Positions 1 through 9,207 of a stretch of DNA of 53,504 bases are shown piece after piece. A program made the translations under genes and the position numbers. The notes beneath the pieces were generated by a model, which had not been told where the DNA came from, ran no database searches, and was given only the letters and a program-made list of their open reading frames with translations. Positions within the stretch are counted from its first letter, which is position 1. Every line of letters starts with the position of its first letter. Source of the DNA: Oscillospiraceae bacterium (lineage in GTDB: Bacteria > Bacillota > Clostridia > Oscillospirales > CAG-272); NCBI GenBank assembly GCA_015064845.1, contig SVRL01000011.1, positions 1 through 53,504 of the forward strand, written 5' to 3'.

Positions 1-2628
1 CTTAATAATGGATGTTAATTCTTTATCCAATCTTTTTTCAACGAGCGTAGGCAACGGAGCTCCATATAAAGATTCTGCACGCTCATAGCATATGCGACGA
101 AGATCTTCTTCTGCACCTTCCATTTTTGGAGTAAAGGTTCCATCAGGAAAAGGTCTGATATCACCCTCAACCATATCAGCAATAAGATTTGTATTGGTTA
201 TGACAACCTCATGTGCTTTTTCTTTGCCGAGATAAGCAAATTCTTCAAGCATTTCTTCTGTGGTTCTCATATAAAGACCAATATCTCTATCTGCATCATC
301 AAATTTCATTCCGGCAAGAAGAATTTTTCGATAAATTTCATCGGTTTTATCTAAAAAGTGCGCATCGCATGTAGCAACAACAGGTTTTCCAAGTTCTTCT
401 CCGAGACGAATGATGGTCTGATTGATTTTTTTCAATTCATCATCTCCGGAAACGGTTTTATTCGCAATCATAAAACTGTTATTGGACAAAGGTTGTATTT
501 CCAAATAATCGTAAAAATCAGCAATAGAAAGCAATTCATCCCAAGGTTTATTTTCAAGAACGGCCCGATAAAGTTCACCTGCTTCGCAGGCGGATCCCAG
601 AATTAAACCTTCTCGGTGTGCTTCCAAAATCGTTTTTGGAATACGCGGACGTTTTTTGTAATATTTCAAATAACTGAAAGATATCAGTTTGTACAAATTT
701 TTAAGTCCTTCCGGATTTTTCACAAGAATGATTAAATGATAAGGATTCAATTTCAAAGGATCCGTTCTGTCTGCCATAGCTGCCGACATTTCTGCAGGTG
801 TTGATACGCCGTCGTCTTCTAATTTTTCAATCATGCGGTAAAAAATTTTCGAACACATTTCCGCATCATCTGAAGCTCTGTGATGATTGAAATTTCCAAG
901 TCCGAAATAATCTGCAATAACATCCAATTTGTGTTTTTTTAAGTCAGGATTGACAAAACGAGACATAGAAACTGTATCAAGATAGGCATTATTGAAAATC
1001 AGATTATTATCCTGCGCTGCCTTTCTGATGAAACTAATATCAAAAGAGGCATTGTGAGCAACCAGCATACGATCTCCGATAAAGTCTAAAAACATTTGAA
1101 TAGCTTCTTTTGTTTTAGGAGCTCCTTTTACCATTTCATCAGTAATACCGGTTAATTTTATAATTTCATCCGGAATTGACATTTCAGGATCTACAAAAGT
1201 ATTGAAAACAGATAAAACTTCATCATTTTTTACCAAAACAGCACCAATTTCTGTAATTTTACAAGTAAGCGGAGATAAACCTGTTGTTTCAATGTCAAAA
1301 ACGACAAATTCATCTTTGAATGTTGTTTTGCTGTCGCCATAAATAGCCTTTTCTTCATCATTAACAAAATAGGCTTCCATTCCATAAATGACTTTCATTC
1401 CGGTCTTCGCTGCAGCTTTCATCGCTTCTTGATAGCCTTGAACATTTCCGTGATCTGTAATTGCAATCGCTTTGTGTCCCCAGCGATGAGCGGTTTTTAC
1501 CGCAAGATCAGGAGGAATGATCGCATCCATTTGCGACATATTTGTGTGCAAATGCAATTCCACACGTTTTTCAGTTGCGTAATCCATACGGTCAATCTTC
1601 TTGATTTGCATAATGGAAAAAGGAACAAGAATCAGTTCTCCATCCGATTCATCGAAACGTAATTCACCTTTCACAGCCACAATCATTCCATCAGACAATT
1701 CTTGATAAAGCGGAAGCTCTTCATCAGTCACAGCAAAACGCACCATAATAGTGGCTTCATAATCTGTAACACAAAATTCAACTTTGTATTTTCCCTTTGT
1801 TTTCCTCTCTGCGATTTCTTTTCCAAGTATCTCTCCGATGGCCACTATGGAGGAATGCGGTCTTGTCATATAGAAAATCGGAGACGGTGTAATTTCAAAT
1901 GCTTCTCCGACGAGCGGAAGCGCACCTTCTATATCAAATACACTGTTGCCAATATGTAAATACCCCATATCATCTGTAGAAACAATCGAAGCTGTTGGAT
2001 AAATGCTGGATTTCTTTTCAACCGTAACTACGGGTGCAGGATTTTCAATATTTTTAGGCTTTTCATTATTATTTTTAAAAACAGGTGTTTTCGTTTGAAA
2101 TTTACGTAATTCTTCTTGCATCCATTGTGTTCGATGGGAAACGTATCCTTCAATTTGATGGAAATCAATCTCATATTTCAATCCAAATTCCTTAAAAATA
2201 ATATCGGAAATTTTTTGACCGATATGATTGTATTCAATAAAATGAATTCCTCCGATTCCGTATGGGATACTGATCGTAATATGTAACCCATCAAAATCTG
2301 TTTTATATTCTTGTAAAAAGCTTTTGGAAATAATATTTGTACGATAAGCTTCATACATAATTTCCGGAAAATAATCTTCAGAAAAAAGTTCCTTTGGATA
2401 TTTAGGAAACAATCGGACGGAACGCAATGCATATGCTTTTCCAATGTCTGCTTCTAATTTATAAAGTTTAGATTTTGGAATTAAGGAAAAATAAGAAAAA
2501 TCCACCTCAAGTATACGAGCATTTTTGTCTGCTCTCATATTGCCAAAAAGCATGGCGGATTCTAAAAATTTTTTAGTTTCCATGTCCGGCAAATAACGTG
2601 AGAAAATTTGCATTAAATTTTTTGCCAT
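1..2628 (-). CDS. polC: DNA polymerase III alpha subunit PolC (5' 876 codons; rest outside window)
   Basis: PolC is the replicative polymerase of low-GC Gram-positives and carries its own proofreading exonuclease. The frame is open without a stop from ATG 2626-2628 to the window edge. In order it shows an N-terminal region, an OB-fold segment (about residues 230-330), the start of the PHP domain with VELHLHTN at residue 356, an inserted DnaQ-type exonuclease with FDIETTG (D445, E447) ending near NHHRASDDAEM, then the rest of the PHP domain. PolC is usually about 1,430 residues, so the polymerase palm with its catalytic aspartates lies beyond base 1. An AGAAAGGATC ribosome site precedes the ATG. 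It follows ispG at about 200 bp, a common Firmicutes order. The identification is secure; only the 3' end is missing. Confidence 0.96.
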   Translation of the reverse strand, partial: MAKNLMQIFSRYLPDMETKKFLESAMLFGNMRADKNARILEVDFSYFSLIPKSKLYKLEADIGKAYALRSVRLFPKYPKELFSEDYFPEIMYEAYRTNIISKSFLQEYKTDFDGLHITISIPYGIGGIHFIEYNHIGQKISDIIFKEFGLKYEIDFHQIEGYVSHRTQWMQEELRKFQTKTPVFKNNNEKPKNIENPAPVVTVEKKSSIYPTASIVSTDDMGYLHIGNSVFDIEGALPLVGEAFEITPSPIFYMTRPHSSIVAIGEILGKEIAERKTKGKYKVEFCVTDYEATIMVRFAVTDEELPLYQELSDGMIVAVKGELRFDESDGELILVPFSIMQIKKIDRMDYATEKRVELHLHTNMSQMDAIIPPDLAVKTAHRWGHKAIAITDHGNVQGYQEAMKAAAKTGMKVIYGMEAYFVNDEEKAIYGDSKTTFKDEFVVFDIETTGLSPLTCKITEIGAVLVKNDEVLSVFNTFVDPEMSIPDEIIKLTGITDEMVKGAPKTKEAIQMFLDFIGDRMLVAHNASFDISFIRKAAQDNNLIFNNAYLDTVSMSRFVNPDLKKHKLDVIADYFGLGNFNHHRASDDAEMCSKIFYRMIEKLEDDGVSTPAEMSAAMADRTDPLKLNPYHLIILVKNPEGLKNLYKLISFSYLKYYKKRPRIPKTILEAHREGLILGSACEAGELYRAVLENKPWDELLSIADFYDYLEIQPLSNNSFMIANKTVSGDDELKKINQTIIRLGEELGKPVVATCDAHFLDKTDEIYRKILLAGMKFDDADRDIGLYMRTTEEMLEEFAYLGKEKAHEVVITNTNLIADMVEGDIRPFPDGTFTPKMEGAEEDLRRICYERAESLYGAPLPTLVEKRLDKELTSIIK

Positions 2629-2728
2629 TTTCAGATGATCCTTTCTGTTAAAGCACTTCCCTGCCCTGCTCACTTTAGATAAAAAACACAAAAAAACATA
2701 AAAAAATAGTATGTTTTTATAAAAACAA

Positions 2729-2799
2729 GCGCCTTTCGGAAAAAAGGGCGCAAAAAACCTTTTGTATTGCTGAATTTTTTTAAATTCAGCAATACAAAA
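2729..2799 (-). terminator. Tandem intrinsic terminators after ispG
   Basis: Two hairpins follow the ispG stop on the minus strand. The first is a perfect 18-bp inverted repeat (arms 2782-2799 and 2760-2777, 4-nt loop). The second is a GC-rich stem (GGGCGC 2746-2751 with GCGCC 2729-2733) followed on the minus strand by TTGTTTTTA. They should end the pyrH-to-ispG transcript, so polC probably needs its own promoter or read-through. I see no strong sigma-A promoter in the remaining about 100 bp before polC. Confidence 0.8.
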
Positions 2800-2828
2800 T
2801 AATAATAATTTTATTCAAAACAACCGAC

Positions 2829-3914
2829 TTAAGAGCAATTGCTCAATTTAATGATTTCTGAAAGAAGTTCGTCGATCAATTGGTTTTCAGGTATACGTTT
2901 AATGATTTTTCCGTGAGAAAAGAGAATTCCTTCTCCCTTTCCTCCTGCAATTCCCAAATCTGCTTCTGCAGCTTCGCCCGGGCCATTAACGATACAACCC
3001 ATAACCGCAACCGTAATTTTCCGATTGACTCTGATACCAATCAACCTTTTTTCGAGTTCTTCACATATATGAATCAAATCAATTTTTGTTCTGCCGCAAG
3101 TCGGACATGAAACAACATTGATGAATTTTTCTTCAGAGCAGCCACAAGCCCTTAGTATAGACCTGCCTGCTTCAATTTCTTTTACAGGAGAATCTGTCAA
3201 CGAAACGCGGATAGTATCTCCGATCCCTTCACACAGAAGTGTGCCGATACCAATTGCGGATTTTAAGGATCCTGAATTCCCTCTGCCAGCTTCTGTAACA
3301 CCAATATGGAGGGGATACTGGCACAAAGAAGCAACAAGACGGTTCGCCTCAATCATATTGCGAACATCACTAGATTTAATAGAGATCGCAATATCACCAA
3401 AATCAAATTTTTCAAGCAATCTGGCATGATACATTGCGCTCTCAGCTAATGCTTCCGGAGTGGGAGAGCCATATTTGGCAAGAATTGATTTTTCAAGAGA
3501 GCCACTATTGATACCAATGCGGATGGGAATATGACGTTCTTTGCATTTTTCGGCAACTGCTTTTACTTTTTCATCGGAACCGATGTTGCCGGGATTGATT
3601 CTGATTTTATCAATTCCAGCATCTGCGGCCGCCAAAGCAATTTTATAATTAAAATGAATATCTCCGACGAGCGGAATTTTCAAATCACTTTTTTTCAAGC
3701 GAGAAACCGTTTCGCATGATTCCAGATCAGGAAGCGTTAAGCGAACGATGTCACACCCTGCTTCTTCCAACTCTTTCATCTGACGATACGTGGATTCAAA
3801 ATCATGCGAATCGGTATTGGTCATGGATTGGATTACAATGGGCGAATCGCCTCCGATCGGGATACCTCCCACATGAATCAGATTTGTTTTTCTTCTTTTG
3901 ATCGAATAGTCCAT
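2829..3914 (-). CDS. ispG: 4-hydroxy-3-methylbut-2-enyl diphosphate synthase IspG (GcpE)
   Basis: IspG catalyses the reductive [4Fe-4S]-dependent opening of methylerythritol cyclodiphosphate to HMBPP in the MEP isoprenoid pathway. The 361-residue length matches the short bacterial form. The TIM-barrel part includes the GDIHFN segment (84-89) and GVTEAGRGNSGSLKSA (205-220). The cluster ligands are visible as CPTC (C270, C273) and C307 in the CIVNGPGEA motif. It lies 13 nt downstream of rseP in the same minus-strand operon as dxr, so two MEP steps are co-expressed with envelope-lipid genes. The start ATG has a GGAGCAA ribosome site. Confidence 0.96.
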   Translation of the reverse strand: MDYSIKRRKTNLIHVGGIPIGGDSPIVIQSMTNTDSHDFESTYRQMKELEEAGCDIVRLTLPDLESCETVSRLKKSDLKIPLVGDIHFNYKIALAAADAGIDKIRINPGNIGSDEKVKAVAEKCKERHIPIRIGINSGSLEKSILAKYGSPTPEALAESAMYHARLLEKFDFGDIAISIKSSDVRNMIEANRLVASLCQYPLHIGVTEAGRGNSGSLKSAIGIGTLLCEGIGDTIRVSLTDSPVKEIEAGRSILRACGCSEEKFINVVSCPTCGRTKIDLIHICEELEKRLIGIRVNRKITVAVMGCIVNGPGEAAEADLGIAGGKGEGILFSHGKIIKRIPENQLIDELLSEIIKLSNCS

Positions 3915-3927
3915 GATTTGCTCCTTC

Positions 3928-4989
3928 TTATTTTATAATCAATGAAAAAACATCTTTAAATGTAATCATCAACATCAATAGCAAGAGCAATGCCATTCCC
4001 GCCAAATGAATGTAGCCTTCAATTTTTGCATTGATCGGCTTTCTTGTAATTCCTTCGATCACAAGAAAAACGAGACGTCCTCCATCCAAAGCAGGAAAAG
4101 GAAGCAAATTCATGCATCCGAGATTCATTGCCAATACAACAAATAACATGAAAAGATACGATCCGTTTTTTGTTTGAACCGCTTCTTCTGCTGCATCTGT
4201 AATGACAGTTGTGATTCCAACGGGACCGGACATCTGCTGAATACCTAAACGACCTGTGATCAGATCGTAAAGAGAATCGTATACCATCTTTACGGTATAT
4301 ACGGATTGGAAAAAAGTGGTTTTTAAGATATTTTTCACATTTTTTTCAGCCACATATACATCGAAATCTCTTTGTGCAAACGTGATATCCTGTTCAACGG
4401 TGGTTGGAAACGTAACGTCGGAAAGAACGACGTTTTCTCCATTGCGGCGGACGGTAATATCCACGGGTTCAACACCGTATCTTGAAATTTTATAGGCAAG
4501 ATCATAAAGAATATATACTTTTTTTCCGTTGATTGCAACGATTTCATCTTTAGGAAGCAATCCGTCTTTTGTTTCCGTTTGCACGGAAGTCGCACCTTCC
4601 GGAAAGCTTTCAACAATCGTTGAACCAATATTCTTAGAAGAGGAAACGATTAACAACATGACAAGAAGACCGAGTATCAAATTGAATACAGACCCTGCCG
4701 CGGTAATAATGATTTTTTGCCAAACCTTTTTTTTGCGCAAAGAACCCTCATCATCAGATTCTTCGTCTTCGCCTGCCATACTGACGAAACCGCCAATCGG
4801 AAAAGCACGGAGAGAATAGGCCGTATCATATTTTTTTGATTTCCATGAAATCAATTTCGGTCCCATACCGATAGAAAATTCGTAAATTGTAACGTGAAAA
4901 AGACGAGCTGTCAAAAAATGTCCCAGTTCATGAATAAAAATCAAAGAACCGAACATCAAAATTGCTACTATAATATATAAAAGCAGCAT
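3928..4989 (-). CDS. rseP: RseP-family site-2 zinc metalloprotease (M50)
   Basis: This is an intramembrane zinc protease of the RseP/RasP family, which cleaves anti-sigma factors and remnant signal peptides inside the membrane. The first transmembrane helix carries HELGHF (H20, E21, H24). A PDZ domain occupies about residues 120-200, and a later helix has the NLLPFPALDGG motif, whose Asp is the third zinc ligand. Two more hydrophobic segments end the protein. At 353 residues it has one PDZ domain, as is usual in Firmicutes. It sits between dxr (19 nt upstream) and ispG (13 nt downstream) in one operon, the classical dxr-rseP order. The start follows a GGAGGAGCAAT ribosome site. Confidence 0.95.
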   Translation of the reverse strand: MLLLYIIVAILMFGSLIFIHELGHFLTARLFHVTIYEFSIGMGPKLISWKSKKYDTAYSLRAFPIGGFVSMAGEDEESDDEGSLRKKKVWQKIIITAAGSVFNLILGLLVMLLIVSSSKNIGSTIVESFPEGATSVQTETKDGLLPKDEIVAINGKKVYILYDLAYKISRYGVEPVDITVRRNGENVVLSDVTFPTTVEQDITFAQRDFDVYVAEKNVKNILKTTFFQSVYTVKMVYDSLYDLITGRLGIQQMSGPVGITTVITDAAEEAVQTKNGSYLFMLFVVLAMNLGCMNLLPFPALDGGRLVFLVIEGITRKPINAKIEGYIHLAGMALLLLLMLMITFKDVFSLIIK

Positions 4990-5008
4990 ATTGCTCCTCC
5001 TTTGGAGA

Positions 5009-6160
5009 TTAAATTATTTTGTTTTTGACCAATTCTCTTGTTGCAAAATTGGCCTTTATAATATCGGAAAGTTCAAATTCAGAAGGATTCCGATAGTTTT
5101 CTACTGTTTCATATACCAAATCGAAAATATCTGTGAATGAGATTTTTCCATCCAAAAACAGAGAGACGGCTTCTTCATTGGCAGCGTTCATGACACAAGG
5201 AAGCAATCCGCCTGCTTGTGCTGTTTTTTCTGCAAGAGCAAGAAGCGGAAAGTTTTCTCTGTCCGGTTCAAAAAAAGTTAGTTTTCCAATTTTGAAAAAG
5301 TCCAGAGCTTCACACGGAGATTCCATTCTGTTTGGATATGTGATTGCATATTGAATCGGCAAACACATATCAGATACACCGAGTTGAGCAATCACAGCCT
5401 TGTCATTATATTCTACCATGGAATGAATTATGCTTTCCCGATGAATCAAAACTTCAATTTGTTCAGGAGATACATCGAAAAGATGCATAGCTTCTATCAA
5501 TTCCAATCCCTTGTTCATGAGTGTCGCACTGTCAATAGTTATTTTCGCGCCCATTTTCCATGTTGGATGTCCAAGTGCATCGGAAACAGTAACATTTTTC
5601 AAATCTTCCATTTTTTTACCAAAAAACGGACCTCCCGAGCAGGTAAGCAAAATACGACGTACTGTCTTATTCTTGTTTCCTTCTAAACATTGGAAAATAG
5701 CACTGTGCTCACTGTCAACAGGAATAATTTCACAATTGTTTTTTGTAGCACTCTGCTTTACGAGGGTACCTGCGGCAACGATGGTTTCTTTGTTGGCAAG
5801 ACCCAAGCGAGGAAACCTTTCAATCGCGGTCAACGTGGGCAAAAGACCGTCAAATCCACTGATGGCGTTGATACAAACGTCGGAATCTAAAAATTCCAAC
5901 ATTTCGCAAACACAGTTTTTTCCGCTGAGAATTTTAGTATCCGTATCCGATACGCGCATTTTTAAATCAGCTGCGGCATTTTCATCATTTACGGAAACAA
6001 ATTTCGGCTTAAACTTGCGGATCTGTTCTTCGCCGAGTTTGATATTGGAGCCAAAAGCGATGGCATCTACGGCATAGTCCGCAAATTCAGTCACGCGCAG
6101 TGCTTGTGTTCCGATGGAACCGGTAGAGCCCAATACCGTAATGTGTTTTTTATCGTTCAT
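5009..6160 (-). CDS. dxr: 1-deoxy-D-xylulose 5-phosphate reductoisomerase
   Basis: Dxr (IspC) converts DXP to 2-C-methylerythritol 4-phosphate with NADPH, the committed MEP step. The N-terminal Rossmann fold has GSTGSIG at 11-17. The central domain shows the conserved LANKETIVAAG (121-131), metal ligands D149 and E151 in PVDSEHSAIFQ, and E220 in LMNKGLELIEA. The 383-residue length is typical. It lies 18 nt after cdsA and 19 nt before rseP, in the same operon, and is the usual neighbour of both. There is no sign of damage. Confidence 0.97.
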   Translation of the reverse strand: MNDKKHITVLGSTGSIGTQALRVTEFADYAVDAIAFGSNIKLGEEQIRKFKPKFVSVNDENAAADLKMRVSDTDTKILSGKNCVCEMLEFLDSDVCINAISGFDGLLPTLTAIERFPRLGLANKETIVAAGTLVKQSATKNNCEIIPVDSEHSAIFQCLEGNKNKTVRRILLTCSGGPFFGKKMEDLKNVTVSDALGHPTWKMGAKITIDSATLMNKGLELIEAMHLFDVSPEQIEVLIHRESIIHSMVEYNDKAVIAQLGVSDMCLPIQYAITYPNRMESPCEALDFFKIGKLTFFEPDRENFPLLALAEKTAQAGGLLPCVMNAANEEAVSLFLDGKISFTDIFDLVYETVENYRNPSEFELSDIIKANFATRELVKNKII

Positions 6161-6178
6161 GAAATAAACACCTCAAAA

Positions 6179-7054
6179 TCAACTAAAGATCGGGAAAGAA
6201 TTAGCTGTAAAGTAGGTAATAAAATAGATTGTAGGAGCAACAGCGATAATGGAATCAAATCGATCGAGAACACCTCCGTGTCCGGGGAAAATGAACCCAA
6301 AATCTTTGATTTCACGTTCTCTCTTGATATAAGATGCAACAAGGTCGCCAAACTGCGATACAACAGAAATAACAGCAGCAAGAATAACGATTGACACATA
6401 ATTTACCTTTACTTCGTCAATGGATTGCATGATAAATCCGTAAAGAATAAAACCTGCAATACAGCCAAGAATACCTCCAAAAGCACCTTCAATCGTTTTC
6501 TTGGGACTAACTTTGGGAATCAGTTTATGTTTGCCAAACAAAACTCCAACAAAATATGCGCCCGTGTCGGTCATCCATGCACCAATGAATACCAAACCAT
6601 AGAGATAAATGCCTGCAACTTGTCTGCGAAGTAAGGCAATACTCATGATGCCGAACATAATATAAAGTGTCCAAGCAATCAATTCAGCAGCCTGCAAAAA
6701 TTTAATTTGTCCCATAGAAAGCATAGTAAAGCAGAATATCAGGAAAATATATGCAAATGTTGCAGCCAAAATCATAACTGTTATTTTTTCATAAGAAAAA
6801 ATACTTTGAGGAATGAGGCTACTTTTGTTACTTATAAAATAATACGTAACGATAGAAGAAATAAATACTCCGTATACAAATGTGGTACCGGAAAGAAACC
6901 ATTTTTTTCGAACGCCAATGCAACCTGTAATTTCAAACAGTGCAATCAAAGCAACAATTCCGCATGCAATCGGAAAAAGAGCAGTATCTGACCAAATCAA
7001 GCAAGGAATCAAGACACCGATTGCGGCAATGGCGGTAAGGACTCGTGTTTTCAT
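6179..7054 (-). CDS. cdsA: Phosphatidate cytidylyltransferase CdsA
   Basis: CdsA makes CDP-diacylglycerol from phosphatidic acid and CTP in the membrane, feeding phospholipid synthesis. The protein has about eight hydrophobic helices. Its C-terminal signature reads SYIKREREIKDFG followed by PGHGGVLDRFDS, the family pattern with K-R-x4-K-D and the catalytic Asp-Arg-x-Asp. An upstream PKKTIEGAFGG loop is also conserved. At 291 residues it is slightly longer than the minimum for the family. It starts 3 nt after the uppS stop and precedes dxr by 18 nt, so it is translationally close to both. Confidence 0.96.
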   Translation of the reverse strand: MKTRVLTAIAAIGVLIPCLIWSDTALFPIACGIVALIALFEITGCIGVRKKWFLSGTTFVYGVFISSIVTYYFISNKSSLIPQSIFSYEKITVMILAATFAYIFLIFCFTMLSMGQIKFLQAAELIAWTLYIMFGIMSIALLRRQVAGIYLYGLVFIGAWMTDTGAYFVGVLFGKHKLIPKVSPKKTIEGAFGGILGCIAGFILYGFIMQSIDEVKVNYVSIVILAAVISVVSQFGDLVASYIKREREIKDFGFIFPGHGGVLDRFDSIIAVAPTIYFITYFTANSFPIFS

Positions 7055-7057
7055 TAA

Positions 7058-7753
7058 TCAAACGCCTCCATATCTGCGATTTCTTTGATAATATGTATCA
7101 ATCAAACGATCAACTTCTTCAGTTGTTAGATCCGGCCATAAAGTATCGCTAAAGAAAAGTTCGGAATATGCGGATTGCCAAAGAAGAAAATTGGAAAGAC
7201 GTATTTCGCCTCCCGTTCGGATAATCATATCCGGCGGAGGGACGGCTCCGGAATAAATGGTATTAGTAATGTCAGATTCCGTCACAGAGGTTTTTCCGGA
7301 AGAAATCAGACGATTGACAGCATCCACAATTTCTCCTCTTCCTCCATAATTCATGGCGATGCAAAGCGTTTTCTTGCGGTTTTCCGTTAACTTTTCGACT
7401 CTACACATTTCGTCTTTCAATTTATCATCAAAAACATCGCGATTTCCGATAAAAAGGATTTTAACATCGCTTTTTCTGAAATCTTTTTCGGCTTCATGAA
7501 TGTAGTCCCGAAAAAGCTTCATAATGGTTTCCACCTCATTTTTCGGACGTTTCCAATTTTCCGTCGAAAAAGCATAGACAGTTACGTATTCAACGCCTAT
7601 ATCTGCGCAATGCTGAACAATTTCTTTGAATTTTTTGGCACCGACAGAATGCCCGTATTCCCGCGGTTTCATTTGTTTTTTTGCCCATCTTCCGTTCCCG
7701 TCCATAATAAATGCAATATGTTTCGGAACGCAGTGAGTCTCTTTTTTCAGCAT
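7058..7753 (-). CDS. uppS: Isoprenyl transferase (undecaprenyl diphosphate synthase)
   Basis: UppS extends farnesyl diphosphate with IPP to undecaprenyl diphosphate, the lipid carrier for peptidoglycan. The N-terminus has HIAFIMDGNGRWAKK with the catalytic Asp. The C-terminus has RTGGEIRLSNFLLWQSAYSE, the second substrate-binding signature. I chose the ATG at 7753 because GGAG lies 6 nt before it. An in-frame ATG at 7765 also exists but overlaps this ribosome site, and using it adds four residues. With dxr and ispG in the same operon, precursor and polyprenol synthesis are coupled. A hairpin (7781-7803) separates it from frr. Confidence 0.94.
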   Translation of the reverse strand: MLKKETHCVPKHIAFIMDGNGRWAKKQMKPREYGHSVGAKKFKEIVQHCADIGVEYVTVYAFSTENWKRPKNEVETIMKLFRDYIHEAEKDFRKSDVKILFIGNRDVFDDKLKDEMCRVEKLTENRKKTLCIAMNYGGRGEIVDAVNRLISSGKTSVTESDITNTIYSGAVPPPDMIIRTGGEIRLSNFLLWQSAYSELFFSDTLWPDLTTEEVDRLIDTYYQRNRRYGGV

Positions 7754-7780
7754 AATAAACTCCATTTATTATTAATAAAG

Positions 7781-7803
7781 CAACCGCCTTTTCAAGGCGG
7801 TTG
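7781..7803 (-). terminator. Hairpin between frr and uppS
   Basis: A perfect 10-bp inverted repeat (7781-7790 and 7794-7803) with a 3-nt loop lies between the frr stop and uppS. On the minus strand it is followed only by CTTTATTAAT, a weak U-tract. It is therefore more likely a partial terminator or RNA processing site that sets the ratio of pyrH-frr to uppS-cdsA-dxr messages than a full stop. Confidence 0.5.
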
Positions 7804-7821
7804 ACTTCAAAGTTTTTAAAA

Positions 7822-8376
7822 TCAGATTTCCATGATTTCTTTTACCTTGGAAGAGGTAATTGCATCAACCTTTTTGATATAAGAATCCGTGAGATCCTGA
7901 ACCTGTTTTTCGGAAGCCTTCTGTTCGTCCTCAGTCATCTGAGAGTTTTTCTTCATCTGTTTGCATTTGTCATTTGCATCACGGCGAACATTACGGATAG
8001 CAACCTTGATTTCCTCGCCCTTTGCTTCAACTTCTTTTTTCTTAGCTTTTCTGGTATCACCGGTCATAGGCGGAAATGCGAGGCGGATAGTTTTACCATC
8101 ATTCTGAGGGTTAATGCCGAGATCGCTTTCGTGGATTGCCTTTTCAATGGAACGAAGCGTTGTAGAGTCCCAAGGAGTAATGGTCAGTGTTCTTGCATCG
8201 ATAGCCTTTACTTCAGCCATCTGGGAAATCTGAGTGGGGCAACCGTAGTAGTCAACGGTAATTTTGTTCAAAACAACAGGAGTTGCTCTGCCGAGACGAA
8301 TGGTTTCAAGATCCTTTTCGTATGCGGTAAGGGTTTTTTTCATTCTTTCTTCATATGTTTTAACGTCCAATTTCAT
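7822..8376 (-). CDS. frr: Ribosome recycling factor
   Basis: RRF splits post-termination ribosomes together with EF-G. The 184-residue length is exactly that of the family. The first half has the domain-II segment [21 protein letters not shown]. The C-terminal half has the long helix with [19 protein letters not shown] and [15 protein letters not shown]. It overlaps pyrH by 4 nt (ATGA), so the two are translationally coupled, the standard pyrH-frr order. The start has a GGAGGAACAAG ribosome site inside the end of pyrH. Confidence 0.97.
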   Translation of the reverse strand: MKLDVKTYEERMKKTLTAYEKDLETIRLGRATPVVLNKITVDYYGCPTQISQMAEVKAIDARTLTITPWDSTTLRSIEKAIHESDLGINPQNDGKTIRLAFPPMTGDTRKAKKKEVEAKGEEIKVAIRNVRRDANDKCKQMKKNSQMTEDEQKASEKQVQDLTDSYIKKVDAITSSKVKEIMEI

Positions 8377-9098
8377 TTTCTTGTTCCTCCTACAATGGTA
8401 CCAATTTTTTCGCCGTTTACGGCTTTAATAATGTTTTCGGGATCATCAAGACCGAAAAGCAAGATCGGAATATGATTTTCCATGCTGAATGAAGTTGCGG
8501 TAAAATCAAGCACTCGCAAACCTTCTCTTAAAATGTCGATATATTCAATACTGTCGATTTTTGTAGCCGTCGGATCAAGCTTTGGATCCGCAGTATATAC
8601 ACCATCAACATTTTTTGCCAAAAGAACAATATCTGCGCAAATTTCGGCAGCTCTCAATACGGCAGCTGTATCCGTTGAGAAAAACGGACTTCCGATTCCG
8701 CAACCGAAGATCACAACTCTGCCTTTTTCAAGGTGCGAGATTGCTTTGTTGCGAATATAAGGTTCTGCGAATTGTTGCATTTCAATCGCCGTCATAACAC
8801 GGGTTTTGAGACCGATTCTTTCAAAAGTATCCTGTAAAGCAAGACAATTGATGACAGTTGCAAGCATGCCCATATGATCTGCACGTGTACGATCCATATT
8901 GACACCTTGTCTGCCTCTCCAAATATTACCTGCTCCGACAACGATGCTGACCTGTGTTCCCATATCTACGCATTTTTTGATGGTGTAAGCGATTTCTTCC
9001 AAAAAATCATAGTTCAGGATTCCTTGTTCTCCGTTCGAAAGAGCTTCGCCCGAAAGTTTGACGAGTATTCTTTTATAATGTGGTTTTTTTTCTTCCAT
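8373..9098 (-). CDS. pyrH: Uridylate kinase PyrH
   Basis: PyrH phosphorylates UMP to UDP in pyrimidine nucleotide synthesis. It belongs to the amino-acid-kinase fold, as shown by [11 protein letters not shown] near residue 10, VGAGNIWRG, the [17 protein letters not shown] segment and [15 protein letters not shown] in the nucleotide-binding lid. The 241-residue length is normal. It is the first gene of the operon and has its own promoter (9135-9163) and a GGAGGACGTT ribosome site. Its 3' end overlaps frr. Confidence 0.96.
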   Translation of the reverse strand: MEEKKPHYKRILVKLSGEALSNGEQGILNYDFLEEIAYTIKKCVDMGTQVSIVVGAGNIWRGRQGVNMDRTRADHMGMLATVINCLALQDTFERIGLKTRVMTAIEMQQFAEPYIRNKAISHLEKGRVVIFGCGIGSPFFSTDTAAVLRAAEICADIVLLAKNVDGVYTADPKLDPTATKIDSIEYIDILREGLRVLDFTATSFSMENHIPILLFGLDDPENIIKAVNGEKIGTIVGGTRK

Positions 9099-9134
9099 AA
9101 CGTCCTCCTTCAGTTTGATGACTATACACTATAT

Positions 9135-9163
9135 ATGATACCTTAAAAAATTGATTTTGTAAA
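9135..9163 (-). promoter_or_regulatory. Sigma-A promoter for pyrH-frr-uppS-cdsA-dxr-rseP-ispG
   Basis: On the minus strand TTTACA (9158-9163) and TATCAT (9135-9140) are separated by exactly 17 nt, about 35 nt upstream of the pyrH start. The sequence fit is good; activity is inferred. Confidence 0.65.
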
Positions 9164-9207
9164 TATGTTTTTGGAAAATTTTTAGATGTTTTTTGACTTT
9201 CTCAATT

